Shown piece by piece: positions 1 to 9,684 of a stretch of 64,000 bases of DNA (positions are counted from its first letter, which is position 1; the number at the start of each line of letters is the position of its first letter). The stretch is from assembly GCA_905221605.1 (NCBI GenBank), contig CAJNDS010002437.1:349001-413000 (forward strand), given 5' to 3'. The notes beneath the pieces are model-generated. The model had not been told where the DNA came from and made no database searches. It saw only the letters and a program-made list of their open reading frames with translations. The position numbers were made by a program, and so were the translations under genes. Origin of the DNA: Symbiodinium natans. Its lineage: Eukaryota; Sar; Dinophyceae; Suessiales; Symbiodiniaceae.

Positions 1-3000
1 GCATAGTCGACACATAGCACCCAGCGCCGAGTACGATTGGCTAATGCGACTGCAACGCCCCTAGACCCCGAATACAAATCAAGAAAACCAGGCTGCAGGA
101 TCATCTCTTCGAAAGAAATTTTGCATTTTCGCGGCATGACATATTGAGATTTGTCGAAACCCTTGAGCTTGTCCACTACATCCTGCGGCAAGAAGTCAGG
201 CTCCCAAGACAGGTTCTCGGCACGATGTTGCGGGTCAGGGCGACTTTGCTCTAACAAGCTAGGCTTTCTAATGCTCCTATCTTCGGCTGTTTCTGCAGAA
301 AGAGCAGCAGCAGCATCGGGACTGTGAACTGGTTGAGGGAATGAAAAGTCGAGGGAAAGCAGATTCATCATGGCTTTATCTCGGGCATTCATCTGGTCGC
401 TGTCTCTGATAGCGTACCCGACGAGGATGACCCTTCGACCCGACCAAGGTTCGGTTTTGTGCCAATATCTGGGATGAAACTCCATTCTTCCATCCTTGAA
501 ATGCAACACTTGACCACGAACCCTTTGACCTTGCACTGATCGGACATCGTCTCCTAAGCCATTTCCAACCCACACGCCACCGTCCTCGAAGTTACTGATT
601 TTGCAAACGTAGTTTACTGAATCAATGGAGTCATGAGGATCTCGATGGCAAGGAGTGTTTTTGTCAATGTTCACAACGAGAGAATTGAACCGGGCCTCTG
701 GAAATTCTTGTCGGAGAAAGTGAGCCAAAACCAGCGTAGATCGCCAGAATCCTCGGGTGTTTGCTCGAAGGCCCGAAGCACCTCCATACACGTATGCTCC
801 CGAGCTCCAGGAAGCCCCATGGAAGCCCTGTGACTTTCTGGAGTCATACCTGACAGGTAGAAGATCAATCAGACGCGCAACGCTCTTTCGTGATATCTCT
901 TCTTGAATGAGCAAAGTTGCAGCATAGAGCTCTGCAGCGATATCTGAACGTTCTCTACCCAAGGTCTCTTCGATGTGTATCAGCCTTTGCTTTCTCCGCT
1001 CTCTCCTACACAGCTTTTCTTCTATTCTCAGAGCAGGAACGATGGAGGACAAAGGCGGCAGGCCCATAGTGCTGACAGGATCCAGTCCGACGCGTTTCAG
1101 CTCTGTATCCAGTCCAGCGAAATCTCCATCGAGAGCATCACTGAGCCATCTGGGGCAAGGGATTTTTGGTCCTCGGTCAGCTTCATCCCGGGTAGGATCA
1201 TCTGCTGGGTTCAGCGAGGACTCTACGTAGAAGTAGAACCCTGAGATATCCAAAGCAACATACATCGGAAGACTCTGCCGTAATACCCCATTCAGTCGAG
1301 AGGACGAGGATCGTCCTTTCGTCAGCACGCCAAGGGCCACTTGGCTATCCGTTCCCGTGACCAGCCTGCACCCAGGTTTCTTTCTAGCTCTCCGATGCTC
1401 CGAAGCGATCACTGCCCGCAATTCATGCACATTTATGTGTCGTTTGCGCCTGATTCTCTTTCTCCATCGGGTTTTGAAAGGCAAGGCTTGCATGATGGTT
1501 TGCCAAATACTGTTACCTTGGATGCATTCTTCGCCTGGAAGTTCGAACTCTGGTTGCAACACTCCCTTCTCCCTCAACAAAGCTGCTTGCGGGTTCAGCA
1601 ATTTCGCCCAAACAGACTTTCTCATAGTGTGGCGAGCCATCTCCCTGCTGAATTGTTCCCCCACGTGAACAGAAACCTCAGCTTCCCAAACGTCGGACGC
1701 ATCTGTAGCTGACAACTCCCCACTGTACTCGCTGCGCAGTGATGTCTGACCCAGAGGGGCTAGAGCCACCAATGTCCACAGCTCACTTTCTAGCCTCGGC
1801 CAGATTTCCAGAACAGTGTGCTCGGTCGCCCAGGTCGGCGCCTTGAACACTTCCTCCAGAAGCGACATGAAGCGCCTCCGAAACTGAAATACAGAGATGT
1901 AAAACCCAGAAAGGACTGACAGCAAATACTTAGTGATCACACCAGCTCGAGCCACTTCCACCGTCAGCGAGATGACGGGAATCAGCCTCTCAGCTATTGG
2001 CCGGACGACGCCCTTGACGCCGTCGATGTCGGCTCCCCATACCTGAGCGCGGCAGGCTTCGATGAACGATTTCTTCTCATTCTGCACCAGCTTTGCACTG
2101 CGATATGCTTCTTTCATGATGTTCATGCGACGAGCACCTTCACTGTCACCCGGTTCCATGCTCGCACGCGCCTCCTCACTCTGCTTTTCTAACATCACGA
2201 GATCGTCGATGATGATGCCAGCTTGCAACCTGGAGCGGGGACACGTGGATCTTAGAGTAAGAAGCTCTTCAGCTGAAACTGCTCCAGCTGCAAGTGTGAG
2301 AGATAAGTGACTCAACTGTCCAAATTCGACACTGTTGATGTCGCCCATAGCGAGCGAGCCCAAAGCCGGGCGGTAGCGCTCAGCTGCCTGAGCTTCTGTG
2401 AACTCAAAGCTTGAAAAGGCCCTAGCCGTACTCTGAGTGTACTCTGCAGCCAAGCAATTGCGAACGACTCTTTCGCTTGATATCACAAAATGATAGTAAT
2501 AGTCAGACAAGTCGGTGGAATGGATGAGCAAATTTTCGCCTCTGGCCAGATGTATTTGAAGAAGCCCTTGCACGGACCCCATGGATTGCGTCCAGCGGTT
2601 TAAACCATCTTCCAATAAATTTGGGCCTCGAGCATCGAGAATCAGCCTATCCAGCTCCAAATTCTTTGGGACTGCAAACAATCCGTTCAAATGCTTCTGG
2701 CGGGCCTGATCACTTGGTACCCATTTCAATCGTCCAGATTTATCCATCTTCTGCAGCAAACGCATTCGTTCCTCGGGAGTTCCGAGAATCCGAGCTCGGG
2801 GAGGCTTTTCAGGGGAATCAGACTCAGGTAGCGCATGTTTGAGGGGATGAAGGTATCTGTCCAAGGTAACGTCATCCATATATGGCGCCGGGTTGAATTG
2901 CGGAGCAGAACCAAACTTCAACCTGCTTGCAACGATAGGCTTTGCAGACACATACGCGCCCGCGCACCCTGCCAAGTTTGAAGCGAACTCGCCCTCGGCA

Positions 3001-3676
3001 GGATCAAACAAGGGGCCTCCATTGATGGGCATCTTCGCATAGGTCCGGATGTACTTGGCGACGTGATTGGCCTTTCGATGCAACAAAGATACAAGACTTT
3101 CCAAATTCTCAACCTTGGCTGCAGTTCGCCCCATGCTTGCTGCATCCACAGGGACATGACAAATGATCTCTTCCATCGATTTTTCCAAGCTCGACACGAC
3201 TCTGCGTTGCTCTCCGCTCAAAGGAAGGTTGCCCCTAATTTCATCAGGGGCGCTCCGAGGCTTTCCCAAGTGCAACCAGTTCAAAGCGGACACAGCAAGG
3301 TTCACCCCGTTCTGGAGCGCGAGAGGCAGAGAGTGTAGCGAGCTCGTCGGCGCCCCACCGAACTTCAAATACGGCAAGGGCATAGGCCACAAAGGCGAAG
3401 AAGAAGGCGATGAAGTGAAGCTCGTCTCGAGCACTCTGGGCGATCTTGAGCTCTGGGATTTGAAAAAACGCGAGAACGAATTCGATCTATGAACGAGCAG
3501 TCTCGGCAGGGCCTGCCACAGCGAAGATGGGTCCACGGTACTAGCTTCGGAGCCTGGCACACGTGTATCGCCTCCTCCCTGCAGGGTCCCCTGACAGCAC
3601 TGCCTGCCGTAGATCACTTTGCATCGGCCCCCTCGGCAGGGGCTCCCTTCGGAGGCCTCTTTGCGCTGTCCTTGCC
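1..3676 (-). CDS. Pol polyprotein: RT - RNase H - 2OG-Fe(II) dioxygenase (TET/JBP-like) - methyltransferase-like start (partial)
   Basis: One frame stays open for over 1,200 codons and leaves the window without a stop. Reverse transcriptase: fingers motif FAVPKNLELDRLILDARGPN (about 2672-2613), motif A STDLSDYYYHF with Asp at 2513-2511, motif B LAMGDINS (about 2350), catalytic IIIDDLVML at 2216-2190. RNase H: SATDAS (Asp 1703), NVHELRAV (Glu 1424), TGTDSQVAL (Asp 1349), NPADDPTR (about 1200). Dioxygenase: NSLVVNIDKNTPCHRDPHD with HxD at 647-639, then SNFEDGGVWVG, distal His at 461-459 (YWHKTEPW) and Arg at 437-432 (GRRVILVGYA), i.e. the HxD...H...R set that binds iron and 2-oxoglutarate. The last residues before the edge, FLDLYSGSRGVAVAL (86-42), look like an S-adenosylmethionine-binding motif I. 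There is no ATG at the start; expression probably needs a -1 shift from gag near 3680, or initiation at the first in-frame ATG (3383). RT and RNase H are secure; the oxygenase call is strong, its TET/JBP placement is inference. Confidence 0.8.
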
Positions 3677-5389
3677 CCCCTTTGGCTTTCCCTTCCTGGC
3701 GCCCGGCTCCTGGCTCTCGCCTCCGAAAGCGGTGGTCGTAGAAGGCGGCGCTGTCGGGGCTGAGCTGGAACTCGAGGCCAACTTTTTCCTCGTCTCCAAG
3801 TACTTCTCTACGTCGCCCAGGCGGCTGATGAATAGATCGACCCATCGAGGGTCGACCAGCTTGGAGAAGGGGACTTCTGTTCCGCCAGGTAGAGGACGAA
3901 CACCAAATGCGCCGAAAGGAGGTGGATCCTCCAGACTCATTTCCGACGCCATTCCCCACCCGCCCCGATCTATGGAGAGCTGATCTCCTGCCATCAGGGC
4001 AAGGAGACAGCGGGTGTATGCCTCGTCCTGACGTCCTTCTCGCAAGCAATCTGCAACGCCACCCAATGCCCAAAGGAATCGCACGGTGGTGGGATACGCC
4101 TGCACCTTCGACCTCGTCTCCAACCAACCCCTCCACGTCGCAGGCACCTGACCCGTTCCTGGCAGAGCTGTCCTGAGAGCAAAGTCGGCCAGCATCCTCT
4201 TCTCGATGTTTTCCGAAAGTTCTCGGGGCTTGGAGCTCAGCCGCTCCTTCAGGGCCATCAGAGCTGCTGCATTTTTCCTTGCTGTCGTTCCTGGGCCGCC
4301 GTCTTGCGATCCAACAGCGCCTCCGCTGGCGTCCAGCAATGCATCCAAGCTCGTATCTTTCTTCTTCTGGGCTGTAAGCGACGCAGCGATCTCGGTCAGG
4401 CGCATCACAGCCGCCTGCATAGGGTCCGAGGGGACGTCCTGAGCATCGGCTTCCTCTGGCAGGTACTCCTCGTCGTCCAATGGGTCGTCGGGCTCTGCGC
4501 GAAGTACTCGTCCGCGGTTCGTCCGCGCAGGTTGATCCACCAGTGTGCCGGGAGTCCGCCTTACAAGGCGGGACATCTCCTCCAAGTGAGAGTCGGGAAC
4601 TCCAGCTGTCTGAGCAGCCCGCACGACTGCGGGGTCCAAGCCCCGAAAGTTGGGAGCAGCCTTTTGCTTCGGGTTCCCGGGCTCTCGCAAACGGGTCTCT
4701 CCGGGGGACGCCTTTGCCTTTGGATGTCCAGGCCCTGCGTCTCGATGAAGTAGGACTTGAAGGTCCCGCTGAATTTGCTGGAAACATGTCTCCAGAGAAG
4801 CAATGCGAGGTCCGAAGTCGCCCCCTTGCCCCGGAAGCTCCTCAGGCAAGTCACCCCCACTAACAGCGGTTTCAAACTCAAAGGACGGAGAAGATACGTC
4901 AACCAATGCCTGAGCAGAAGGGAGCTGGTCCGCAGGCTCGCCCTCCACGAAGGGGTAGTCGATGACGAGGTCCTCGCTGAACGAGTCGACTGGGTCGGTA
5001 GCCCCCTCACCTTCGGTGGTAAGGACGCCCAAAGCAACTCGAACTTCAACGGTTGTGGGGTGAGAACGATTTTCAGGATCCGAAAGAGCAACTCTGCAGA
5101 CACTGACCTTCCTCACGTACTTCGTTCCCACTATGCGTCTGGCGGGAGTGCGATGCCAGCACCTGGAAGGAAAAGCAATCAGAAGTTCGCCGGAAGCCAA
5201 AGGCCCCACAACTGCCACTGCGACCAAGGTGGGATTTTCTTCAGCTTTCTGGACAGCCAGCACAGCTAAAGGATAATCAGATCGGACGACCTGATCTGCA
5301 CCAAGAATCCGGAGATCCACAAGTCTCCGCTCCTCGCCTGCCCCTCCGGTGACAGGCTGAGCGTCGTCCCACTCTTCCTCAGAATGCAT
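3614..5389 (-). CDS. Gag-like protein of the retroelement, 591 aa
   Basis: ATG-to-stop ORF of 591 codons directly upstream of and overlapping pol, the position of gag. No CCHC zinc knuckle is visible. The N-terminal third is acidic and reads like a small beta-rich domain (VAVVGPLASGELLIAF), the middle is a charged linker (DDEEYLPEEADAQD), and residues ~370-530 form the best-folded part, with WRGWLETRSKVQAYP and YTRCLLALMAGDQLSIDRGG. The C-terminus is basic and Ser/Pro-rich (KGKPKGGKDSAKRPPKG), suitable for nucleic-acid binding in place of a zinc knuckle. Start is the ATG overlapping the stop of the upstream ORF by 11 nt. Assignment as capsid/nucleocapsid is by position and composition, not by a recognised domain. 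Confidence 0.7.
   Translation of the reverse strand: MHSEEEWDDAQPVTGGAGEERRLVDLRILGADQVVRSDYPLAVLAVQKAEENPTLVAVAVVGPLASGELLIAFPSRCWHRTPARRIVGTKYVRKVSVCRVALSDPENRSHPTTVEVRVALGVLTTEGEGATDPVDSFSEDLVIDYPFVEGEPADQLPSAQALVDVSSPSFEFETAVSGGDLPEELPGQGGDFGPRIASLETCFQQIQRDLQVLLHRDAGPGHPKAKASPGETRLREPGNPKQKAAPNFRGLDPAVVRAAQTAGVPDSHLEEMSRLVRRTPGTLVDQPARTNRGRVLRAEPDDPLDDEEYLPEEADAQDVPSDPMQAAVMRLTEIAASLTAQKKKDTSLDALLDASGGAVGSQDGGPGTTARKNAAALMALKERLSSKPRELSENIEKRMLADFALRTALPGTGQVPATWRGWLETRSKVQAYPTTVRFLWALGGVADCLREGRQDEAYTRCLLALMAGDQLSIDRGGWGMASEMSLEDPPPFGAFGVRPLPGGTEVPFSKLVDPRWVDLFISRLGDVEKYLETRKKLASSSSSAPTAPPSTTTAFGGESQEPGARKGKPKGGKDSAKRPPKGAPAEGADAK
3677..3683 (-). promoter_or_regulatory. Candidate -1 ribosomal slip site A AAG GGG between gag and pol
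   Basis: In the gag frame the codons read CCA AAG GGG GGC, so A AAG GGG fits the X XXY YYZ pattern in phase, and pol is in the -1 frame relative to gag. It lies about 60 nt before the gag stop. Y=G is a weak slippery base in eukaryotes and the two frames overlap openly for hundreds of bases, so the site is only a candidate. Confidence 0.3.
5379..5384 (-). promoter_or_regulatory. Candidate +1 shifty stop TTC TGA at the middle-ORF/gag junction
   Basis: The middle ORF ends GCA TTC TGA; slipping +1 on TTC continues as GAG GAA GAG in the gag frame (DAF-EEEWDD). Pyrimidine-rich codon plus TGA is the arrangement used for +1 recoding elsewhere, for example in antizyme. The overlapping ATG (5389) would alternatively allow termination-reinitiation. 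Confidence 0.25.
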
Positions 5390-5831
5390 CCGGCCAAGTC
5401 AGCCCCGCAACGCCCACTGCGCGCTGATCCTCCCAGACCAGAGGACAGCGAGCTCGTCCCGAGGGCCCTCTGCGATGCTCTGCAGTTTCAGCCCTCAGCC
5501 ACTGTCCCAGCAGGCGTTGCACGTCGGTCACCGCCAGCTCTTCGTCAGCGGCCTGGTAGGGGTGCTGAGATGCCCTCGACGACTGATGAAGAGTAGCGGC
5601 GGTAGAAGACGAAGAGGTGGCCTGTGGCTCGGCAGCTCGCAAAGGGGTAGATGACGGCGCACTTCCCTCGAAAACAGCTTGAAGTTCTTCCGGTTGCCGG
5701 ACACGCTCTTGCAAGAGCGCAAGCTGACGAGCGAGATCTTCGAGAACAAGGCTGTTGCTTATGCACGACCCCCTTTGATCTGCAGAGTGGCAAGACGGTT
5801 CCTTACACTTAAAGTCAGCTGTTGTTTCCAC
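5379..5831 (-). CDS. Middle ORF of the retroelement (coiled-coil-like, frame-shifted from neighbours)
   Basis: Open frame without an ATG (the first listed codon is GTG). Convincing protein begins near 5760 (ISNSLVLEDLARQLALLQER, heptad-like) followed by a Ser/Ala-rich linker and DVQRLLGQWLRAETAEH. It lies one frame away from both the upstream membrane ORF and the downstream gag ORF. The preceding frame ends at 5759 just where this one becomes protein-like, and this frame ends in TTC TGA at 5384-5379 where the gag frame takes over. Either the three ORFs are one protein interrupted by two compensating indels, or they are linked by recoding/reinitiation. Confidence 0.5.
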   Translation of the reverse strand: METTADFKCKEPSCHSADQRGSCISNSLVLEDLARQLALLQERVRQPEELQAVFEGSAPSSTPLRAAEPQATSSSSTAATLHQSSRASQHPYQAADEELAVTDVQRLLGQWLRAETAEHRRGPSGRARCPLVWEDQRAVGVAGLTWPDAF

Positions 5832-6064
5832 AAGTACAGCAGGTCGAGCAGACCCCCTATGACGATGCCCAGGAGCAAGCCAAGCAAAAGCCCGACCCAG
5901 AAAATCAAAGGAAGCCGTCCTTGATCCAGGTTGAGATCCCCAGCCAAGTCACAAGCGTAGGGGGGGTCAGACCGCAGGGCTTGTTGGGCGAGAAGAGCTA
6001 GCACTGAGCTTACTGTTCCCGCTCCTGCTCCTACAGCTCCTACGGCTAAGGGGCGCCCTTCCAT
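5759..6064 (-). CDS. Leader ORF with one membrane-spanning helix, 101 aa
   Basis: ATG start (6064-6062). After an Ala/Gly-rich N-terminus and DLAGDLNLDQGRLPL there is a strongly hydrophobic stretch, FWVGLLLGLLLGIVIGGLL, then a basic segment (LWKQQLTLSVRNRL). This is the layout of a single-pass membrane anchor at the front of the element. It may be the N-terminus of the gag protein if the frame change near 5770 is real biology. Function unknown; no family recognised. Confidence 0.55.
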   Translation of the reverse strand: MEGRPLAVGAVGAGAGTVSSVLALLAQQALRSDPPYACDLAGDLNLDQGRLPLIFWVGLLLGLLLGIVIGGLLDLLYLWKQQLTLSVRNRLATLQIKGGRA

Positions 6065-6300
6065 AAGCCGTCAAAGCTGCGTCGGGAGACTTTCGCTAAG
6101 TCGCATGATGGTGCAAAAACGAGCGGACTGAAATCGAGCAGAGAGAGAACGAATACGAGCAGAATGAATACGAGCAGAACGAGAACGAACACGAGACGAG
6201 CGGATCAGAAAAAGAACGAATACGAGCAGAAAGAAACGCATACGAGCAGAATGGAAACCAAGCAGAATGACAAAGAACACGAGCAGAATGAATAAATGAG
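6065..6300 (-). repeat. Leader with degenerate 10-15 bp tandem motif
   Basis: The plus strand reads as repeated ACGAGCAGAA and GAATACGAGCAGAATGA units, about a dozen imperfect copies, all-purine biased. It sits immediately upstream of the first ATG of the retroelement, so it is its 5' leader or promoter region by position. No gene is seen in it. Confidence 0.55.
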
Positions 6301-6562
6301 GTTGGAGGACAGGGCTTGCTGAGGAAAAATGTGAACTTTATTTTTCTTACTGTAATGTTTTGGGATTCTCTGGGTGGGTGGGTTTTTTTCTAGAGTCCAG
6401 ACAGCGGCTCTACTAGAGACTGCTCGACCCAGAGCTGCTGAACCCTAAACCCTAAAGCCTAAACCGGAATTCGTTGAACCCGTGTGGCCTGAGTTCGGAG
6501 ATCGCCGCGGCCGCGGTCTGCTGATGTCTGCTGTATTGCTTGGGTTTAGGGGATACAAAGCA

Positions 6563-6601
6563 TCATATACAACATACTATATATAAGTATATGTATATTC
6601 T

Positions 6602-6636
<35 letters not shown>

Positions 6637-6637
6637 A
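6563..6637. repeat. AT-rich patch with (TA)n and (GT)n microsatellite
   Basis: Runs of ATATAT followed by GTGTGTGTGT at about 6601-6636. The surrounding 6301-6853 holds short CCCTAAA tracts (6443-6470, 6776-6815) and no confident gene; an open piece at about 6493-6542 (FGDRRGRGLLMS) could be an exon but its phase does not fit the next one. Confidence 0.6.
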
Positions 6638-6853
6638 ATGTATAACATAGAAATATACCGAGGCCGTATACATAATATGACAAAATACAATGATGAGGGT
6701 TTATGGTGTCCTGTCCATGTCACCGGTCAATCCGATGAGCTGTTGAGACCCGGAGGGTCCGAAGGGCGACGTGCACCCCTAAACCCTAAACCGTATACCC
6801 TAAACCCTAAACCCTGGCTTAGGCCTGCAGCAAACACAGATGAGGCACGTGAG

Positions 6854-7545
6854 TTCTCATGGAAGCCGTGCCGGAGTATGCAATCCTTCTGAGGAGCTAT
6901 AGCCTCCATATGAAGGTTTATGAAAATAGGGGACCCCTAAAATAGACCCCACATAGTAGGATTCCCTTACAATGAGGACCCCAATAAGGTACCCCTCATT
7001 ATCGGAAGCCCCATATAGTATCCCTAAACCCTAAACCCTAAACCCTAAACGCAGTCAGACTCCCAGTTGCTGCAGGCGTCGTTGCTGGCGGGAAACCCAA
7101 CCGCCATGCCAGGAACTCGGCATCACTGGCCTGAAGGCTTAGGAGGGTTTTAGGGTTTAGGGTTTGGGGTTTGGGGTTTAGGGTTTAGGGTTTAGGGTTT
7201 TGGGCAAACGCTGAAGGCTTTCAAGTATAGGCATGTCTTCGGGTTCAAGAGTATAGCCTGCCCAAAGCTGACCCCGAAAGCCTTAGCCCTTGAAGGTCCC
7301 TTCAGCTTGCTGATGCTCTGGAGGGCGGCCGCGTCTACGGCCTTCAGGTCCAAAGTGCATCTCGGGTTGGGGGTTTGCGATAGGGTTTGGGGTTTAGGGT
7401 TTAGGGTTTAGGGTTTGGGTTTAGGGTTTAGGGGTTTGGGGAACCCTGGCAGGAGTGGGTTGAAAGTTGTTGCAGCAGGAGGACATGTCTAGAAAGCAGG
7501 CTCCTGTGGATAGCAGAGTATAGGCAAGCTGGGCTGAGCTGCTAG
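6854..7545 (+). CDS. Small multi-exon gene with repeat-filled introns (unknown protein, 3' complete)
   Basis: Four exons join in phase: 6854-6915 (from ATG 6859, MEAVPEYAILLRS), 7055-7146 (SDSQLLQASLLAG), 7306-7365 (LLMLWRAAASTAF), 7476-7545 (ESRLLWIAEYRQ, stop TAG 7543). Junctions: AAG|GTTTATG...ACGCAG|TC; GG|GTTTTAGGG...TTCAG|CT; GG|GTTGGGG...TTGCAG|CA. Intron 1 is a MITE plus CCCTAAA repeats, introns 2 and 3 are TTTAGGG/TTTGGGG repeats. The intron-2 repeat is flanked by a direct repeat CTGAAGGCTT (about 7130 and 7211). Product is about 92 aa, weakly hydrophobic, and not recognised. Upstream exons are possible. Phase agreement over three junctions is the main support. Confidence 0.5.
6916..7012 (+). 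mobile_element. MITE family A, copy 1 (acts as intron start)
   Basis: About 97 bp with inverted ends: left GTTTATGAAAATAGGGG, right complement of CCCCTCATTATCGGAAGCCCC. The family core reads GGATTCCCTTACAAT...AAGGTACC in all copies. The left end supplies the GT of intron 1 of the gene at 6854. Confidence 0.65.
7145..7202 (+). repeat. TTTAGGG/TTTGGGG array in an intron
   Basis: Eight units; intron 2 of the gene at 6854. A second tract (7366-7440) fills intron 3. Confidence 0.9.
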
Positions 7546-8724
7546 TGCGTTTGAATGGGCCTGCGTGCTTAATCGAACAGAGTCCTCGCCGAGCAATGTC
7601 TGACATGGGTCAAGCTTCACACTGCTCTTCGCATGATCGTGTGTGATGAACAAGCTGGAAGGCATACATTCTGGTACCTGATGTGCTGCCGGCTTGTTTG
7701 CGCGACTGCCCTGAGTGCAGCAACCAGCTGGGCAGGCAACACATGTCGATACGTGTCCACTTCCGGCTTCGATCGGCTTCGGTGCTATCTTTCGGGCGGG
7801 AAGGGTGGCCTTGCTAGTGTCGAACAGGCCTCTTGTCTGACCTTCCTGATAACCCTCTGAACCCTGCGACTCTTCACTAGTACCACCATGTGGGCGGCAG
7901 GTGAGGCAGCCCTCCGATCTGTGGCTAGGGCCTCAGCCTTGACTCCTCCGTCTTTGAGCTGCCGGTGCTGCTGTCAGGTCGGCCGAGCTCAGTGGCACCG
8001 CAGAGGCTTCCTACTCAGCTACAGCAGCTAGATGTGCGCATGTGTGTGATCCGTTGTGCCTGGCGTGCCTTAGACCAGCCTGACAGAACCTGACTCCTTG
8101 AACTGTTGTGAACCTGGTCACTGCAGCCACTGATGCTGACAAACCCAAAGGGTGAAGGCCAGGAATCCACGCGCCCAACGCGGATGCTGCAGCATGGTTC
8201 TGGTTCACATGCGCCCCACTTGTCACCAATTGTCAGCCAGGGGGCGTGTGGCTGTGTGCGTGGTTGTCCCGGGTGGGTTTGGAGCATTGGAGCTTACGAG
8301 AACTGGCTTGAGGGTTTTCGGGCCAAGTTTAGGGTCTGTTTCCACCCAGTTCGTACGAGTAACAATACAGGCGTGGCGGCCTGGGAAGTTCAAAGCATTT
8401 CAAAGCAATCGCGACACAGATATCTCCCGGCCCACTGCCCCCTCCTCCCCGAGGGGGTCCTCGGAATGAATGTGCCTCTGAGATGCCTGTGATGTGAGTT
8501 CATACTGCTGAGCAGTTGTAAGATGGCCAGCGTTGCAGGGATGAGAGCTTTTAATATTCACTTGTTAGCCCACTTGCATCTACTTGCACCAGTCCGGTGA
8601 CCCATGTCTGCACGACGGAAGATTTCAGAGGTCGAGTTGGTGTCGGCAACAAACTATGAGGCCAGGACTGCTGCTTGTGAGACGGTTCTGTCCTTCCATG
8701 CAAGTCTGTGTCGCAAGATCAAGT

Positions 8725-8827
8725 GGGGGCTTATGACAATGGCGGACCCCTAAAATAGACCCCCGAATAGTAGAATCCCCTTATAATAAGGATCCAAACA
8801 AGGTACTCCTAATATCGTAAACCCCCA
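8725..8827. mobile_element. MITE family A, copy 2
   Basis: GGGGGCTTATGACAATGG at the left and ATCGTAAACCCCCAAG at the right, with the family interior (GGATCCAAACAAGGTAC). Ends are more diverged than in other copies. Confidence 0.5.
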
Positions 8828-8860
8828 AGTAAGTCAAGACGCCCAGCAGGTCTGTAACAG

Positions 8861-8861
<1 letters not shown>

Positions 8862-8931
<70 letters not shown>
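8862..8931. repeat. (AGC)23 trinucleotide repeat
   Basis: About 70 bp of uninterrupted AGC/CAG. No surrounding open frame is convincing, so it is not annotated as a polyglutamine tract. Confidence 0.9.
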
Positions 8932-8932
<1 letters not shown>

Positions 8933-9366
8933 AGCCGATGCAGACGATGTATCGAGCCACAAGTTTGCCCAGCGACCGGCAACTACAACAAACAAGGAAT
9001 GAAGACCCATTCGCTATCTGTACCCTATGGCTGTAGATATCTGGCTAAGTTACCAAATGAATGAACCTGCCGACCATAGTATTCACATCATTGTTGCTGC
9101 ACTTTTTTGCACCATCATAATAATGATAATCGCAACACCAAAATAAGAAATAAAAATAACAATAGAATAACAATGACAATAACAATAGCAATCGCTTTAA
9201 CAATGGCAAGAATAAAGACAATAATCATCATAAGAGTCGAGTGTCACATGCTGAGGCGGTCAGTGGCAGCTTCAGGAACATGAGGGTTCCGGTGGTTTCG
9301 GACTGTGCTGCCTGGAGCTCGTGTACCTGCATCCGTCTGCCAGTTTCAGCTGAATGCACGAATACA

Positions 9367-9421
9367 TGTATATATATATATATAACAGTATATGTATATG
9401 ATAGTATATATATATATATAC
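9367..9421. repeat. (TA)n microsatellite, two runs
   Basis: TATATATATATATA on both sides of a short ACAGTATATGTATATGATAG spacer. Confidence 0.85.
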
Positions 9422-9574
9422 AAATATAACTATTATATGTATGCACATTATGACAAGTCTTCCCAGAAAGAGTGCCTGGGATCTCCAAGGTTTTGCCCTT
9501 CTCCCTGCAAGCTGGGTCGACGTCCGTGCTGGTGAGTTCAGAGCTCGCAAGTGGTGAACTGTCAGAAGTGAGAA

Positions 9575-9684
9575 CTGGAGATTCATGGTACTTGTAGAAC
9601 CTACATATAAGCCCGTTAAGTGCCCCAGTAATTGGGTTGTAGGTACAGTTATAATTGGGTTATTAAGTACCATGAACCTCCAAG
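9575..9684. mobile_element. MITE family B, copy 1
   Basis: Left CTGGAGATTCATGGTACTT, right AAGTACCATGAACCTCCAAG, near-perfect inverted ends. In other copies the left end reads GGAGGTTCATGG; here GT has become AT, so this copy could not supply the same splice donor. Confidence 0.75.

Larger units (their letters stand above)
1..6300 (-). mobile_element. Retroelement, 3' end beyond window edge
   Basis: Composite element read on the minus strand: repeat-rich leader (6300-6065), small ORF with a membrane segment (6064-5759), short middle ORF (5831-5379), gag-like ORF (5389-3614) and a pol frame (about 3676 to 1, still open at the edge). Order and overlaps are those of a gag-pol retroelement. Motifs seen directly are RT, RNase H, a 2OG-Fe(II) dioxygenase and a methyltransferase-like start. 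I see no LTR inside the window; if LTRs exist the 5' one should lie near 6065-6400 and the partner beyond base 1. No telomere-type tract or MITE interrupts the element, unlike the rest of the window, which suggests a recent insertion. Subclass is uncertain: the RNase H style recalls DIRS-like or caulimovirid-like retroelements rather than copia. Confidence 0.75.

Noticed and set aside
2867-2878. YMDD in the pol frame (APYMDDVTL) as the RT catalytic motif
   Set aside because: It lies before the fingers motif FAVPKN...LDARGPN and before motif A. The catalytic pair is IIIDD at 2216-2202, in the right order and spacing.
7633-7860. 75-aa plus-strand ORF as a gene
   Set aside because: No neighbouring exon, composition or motif supports it; such ORFs are expected by chance in this base composition.
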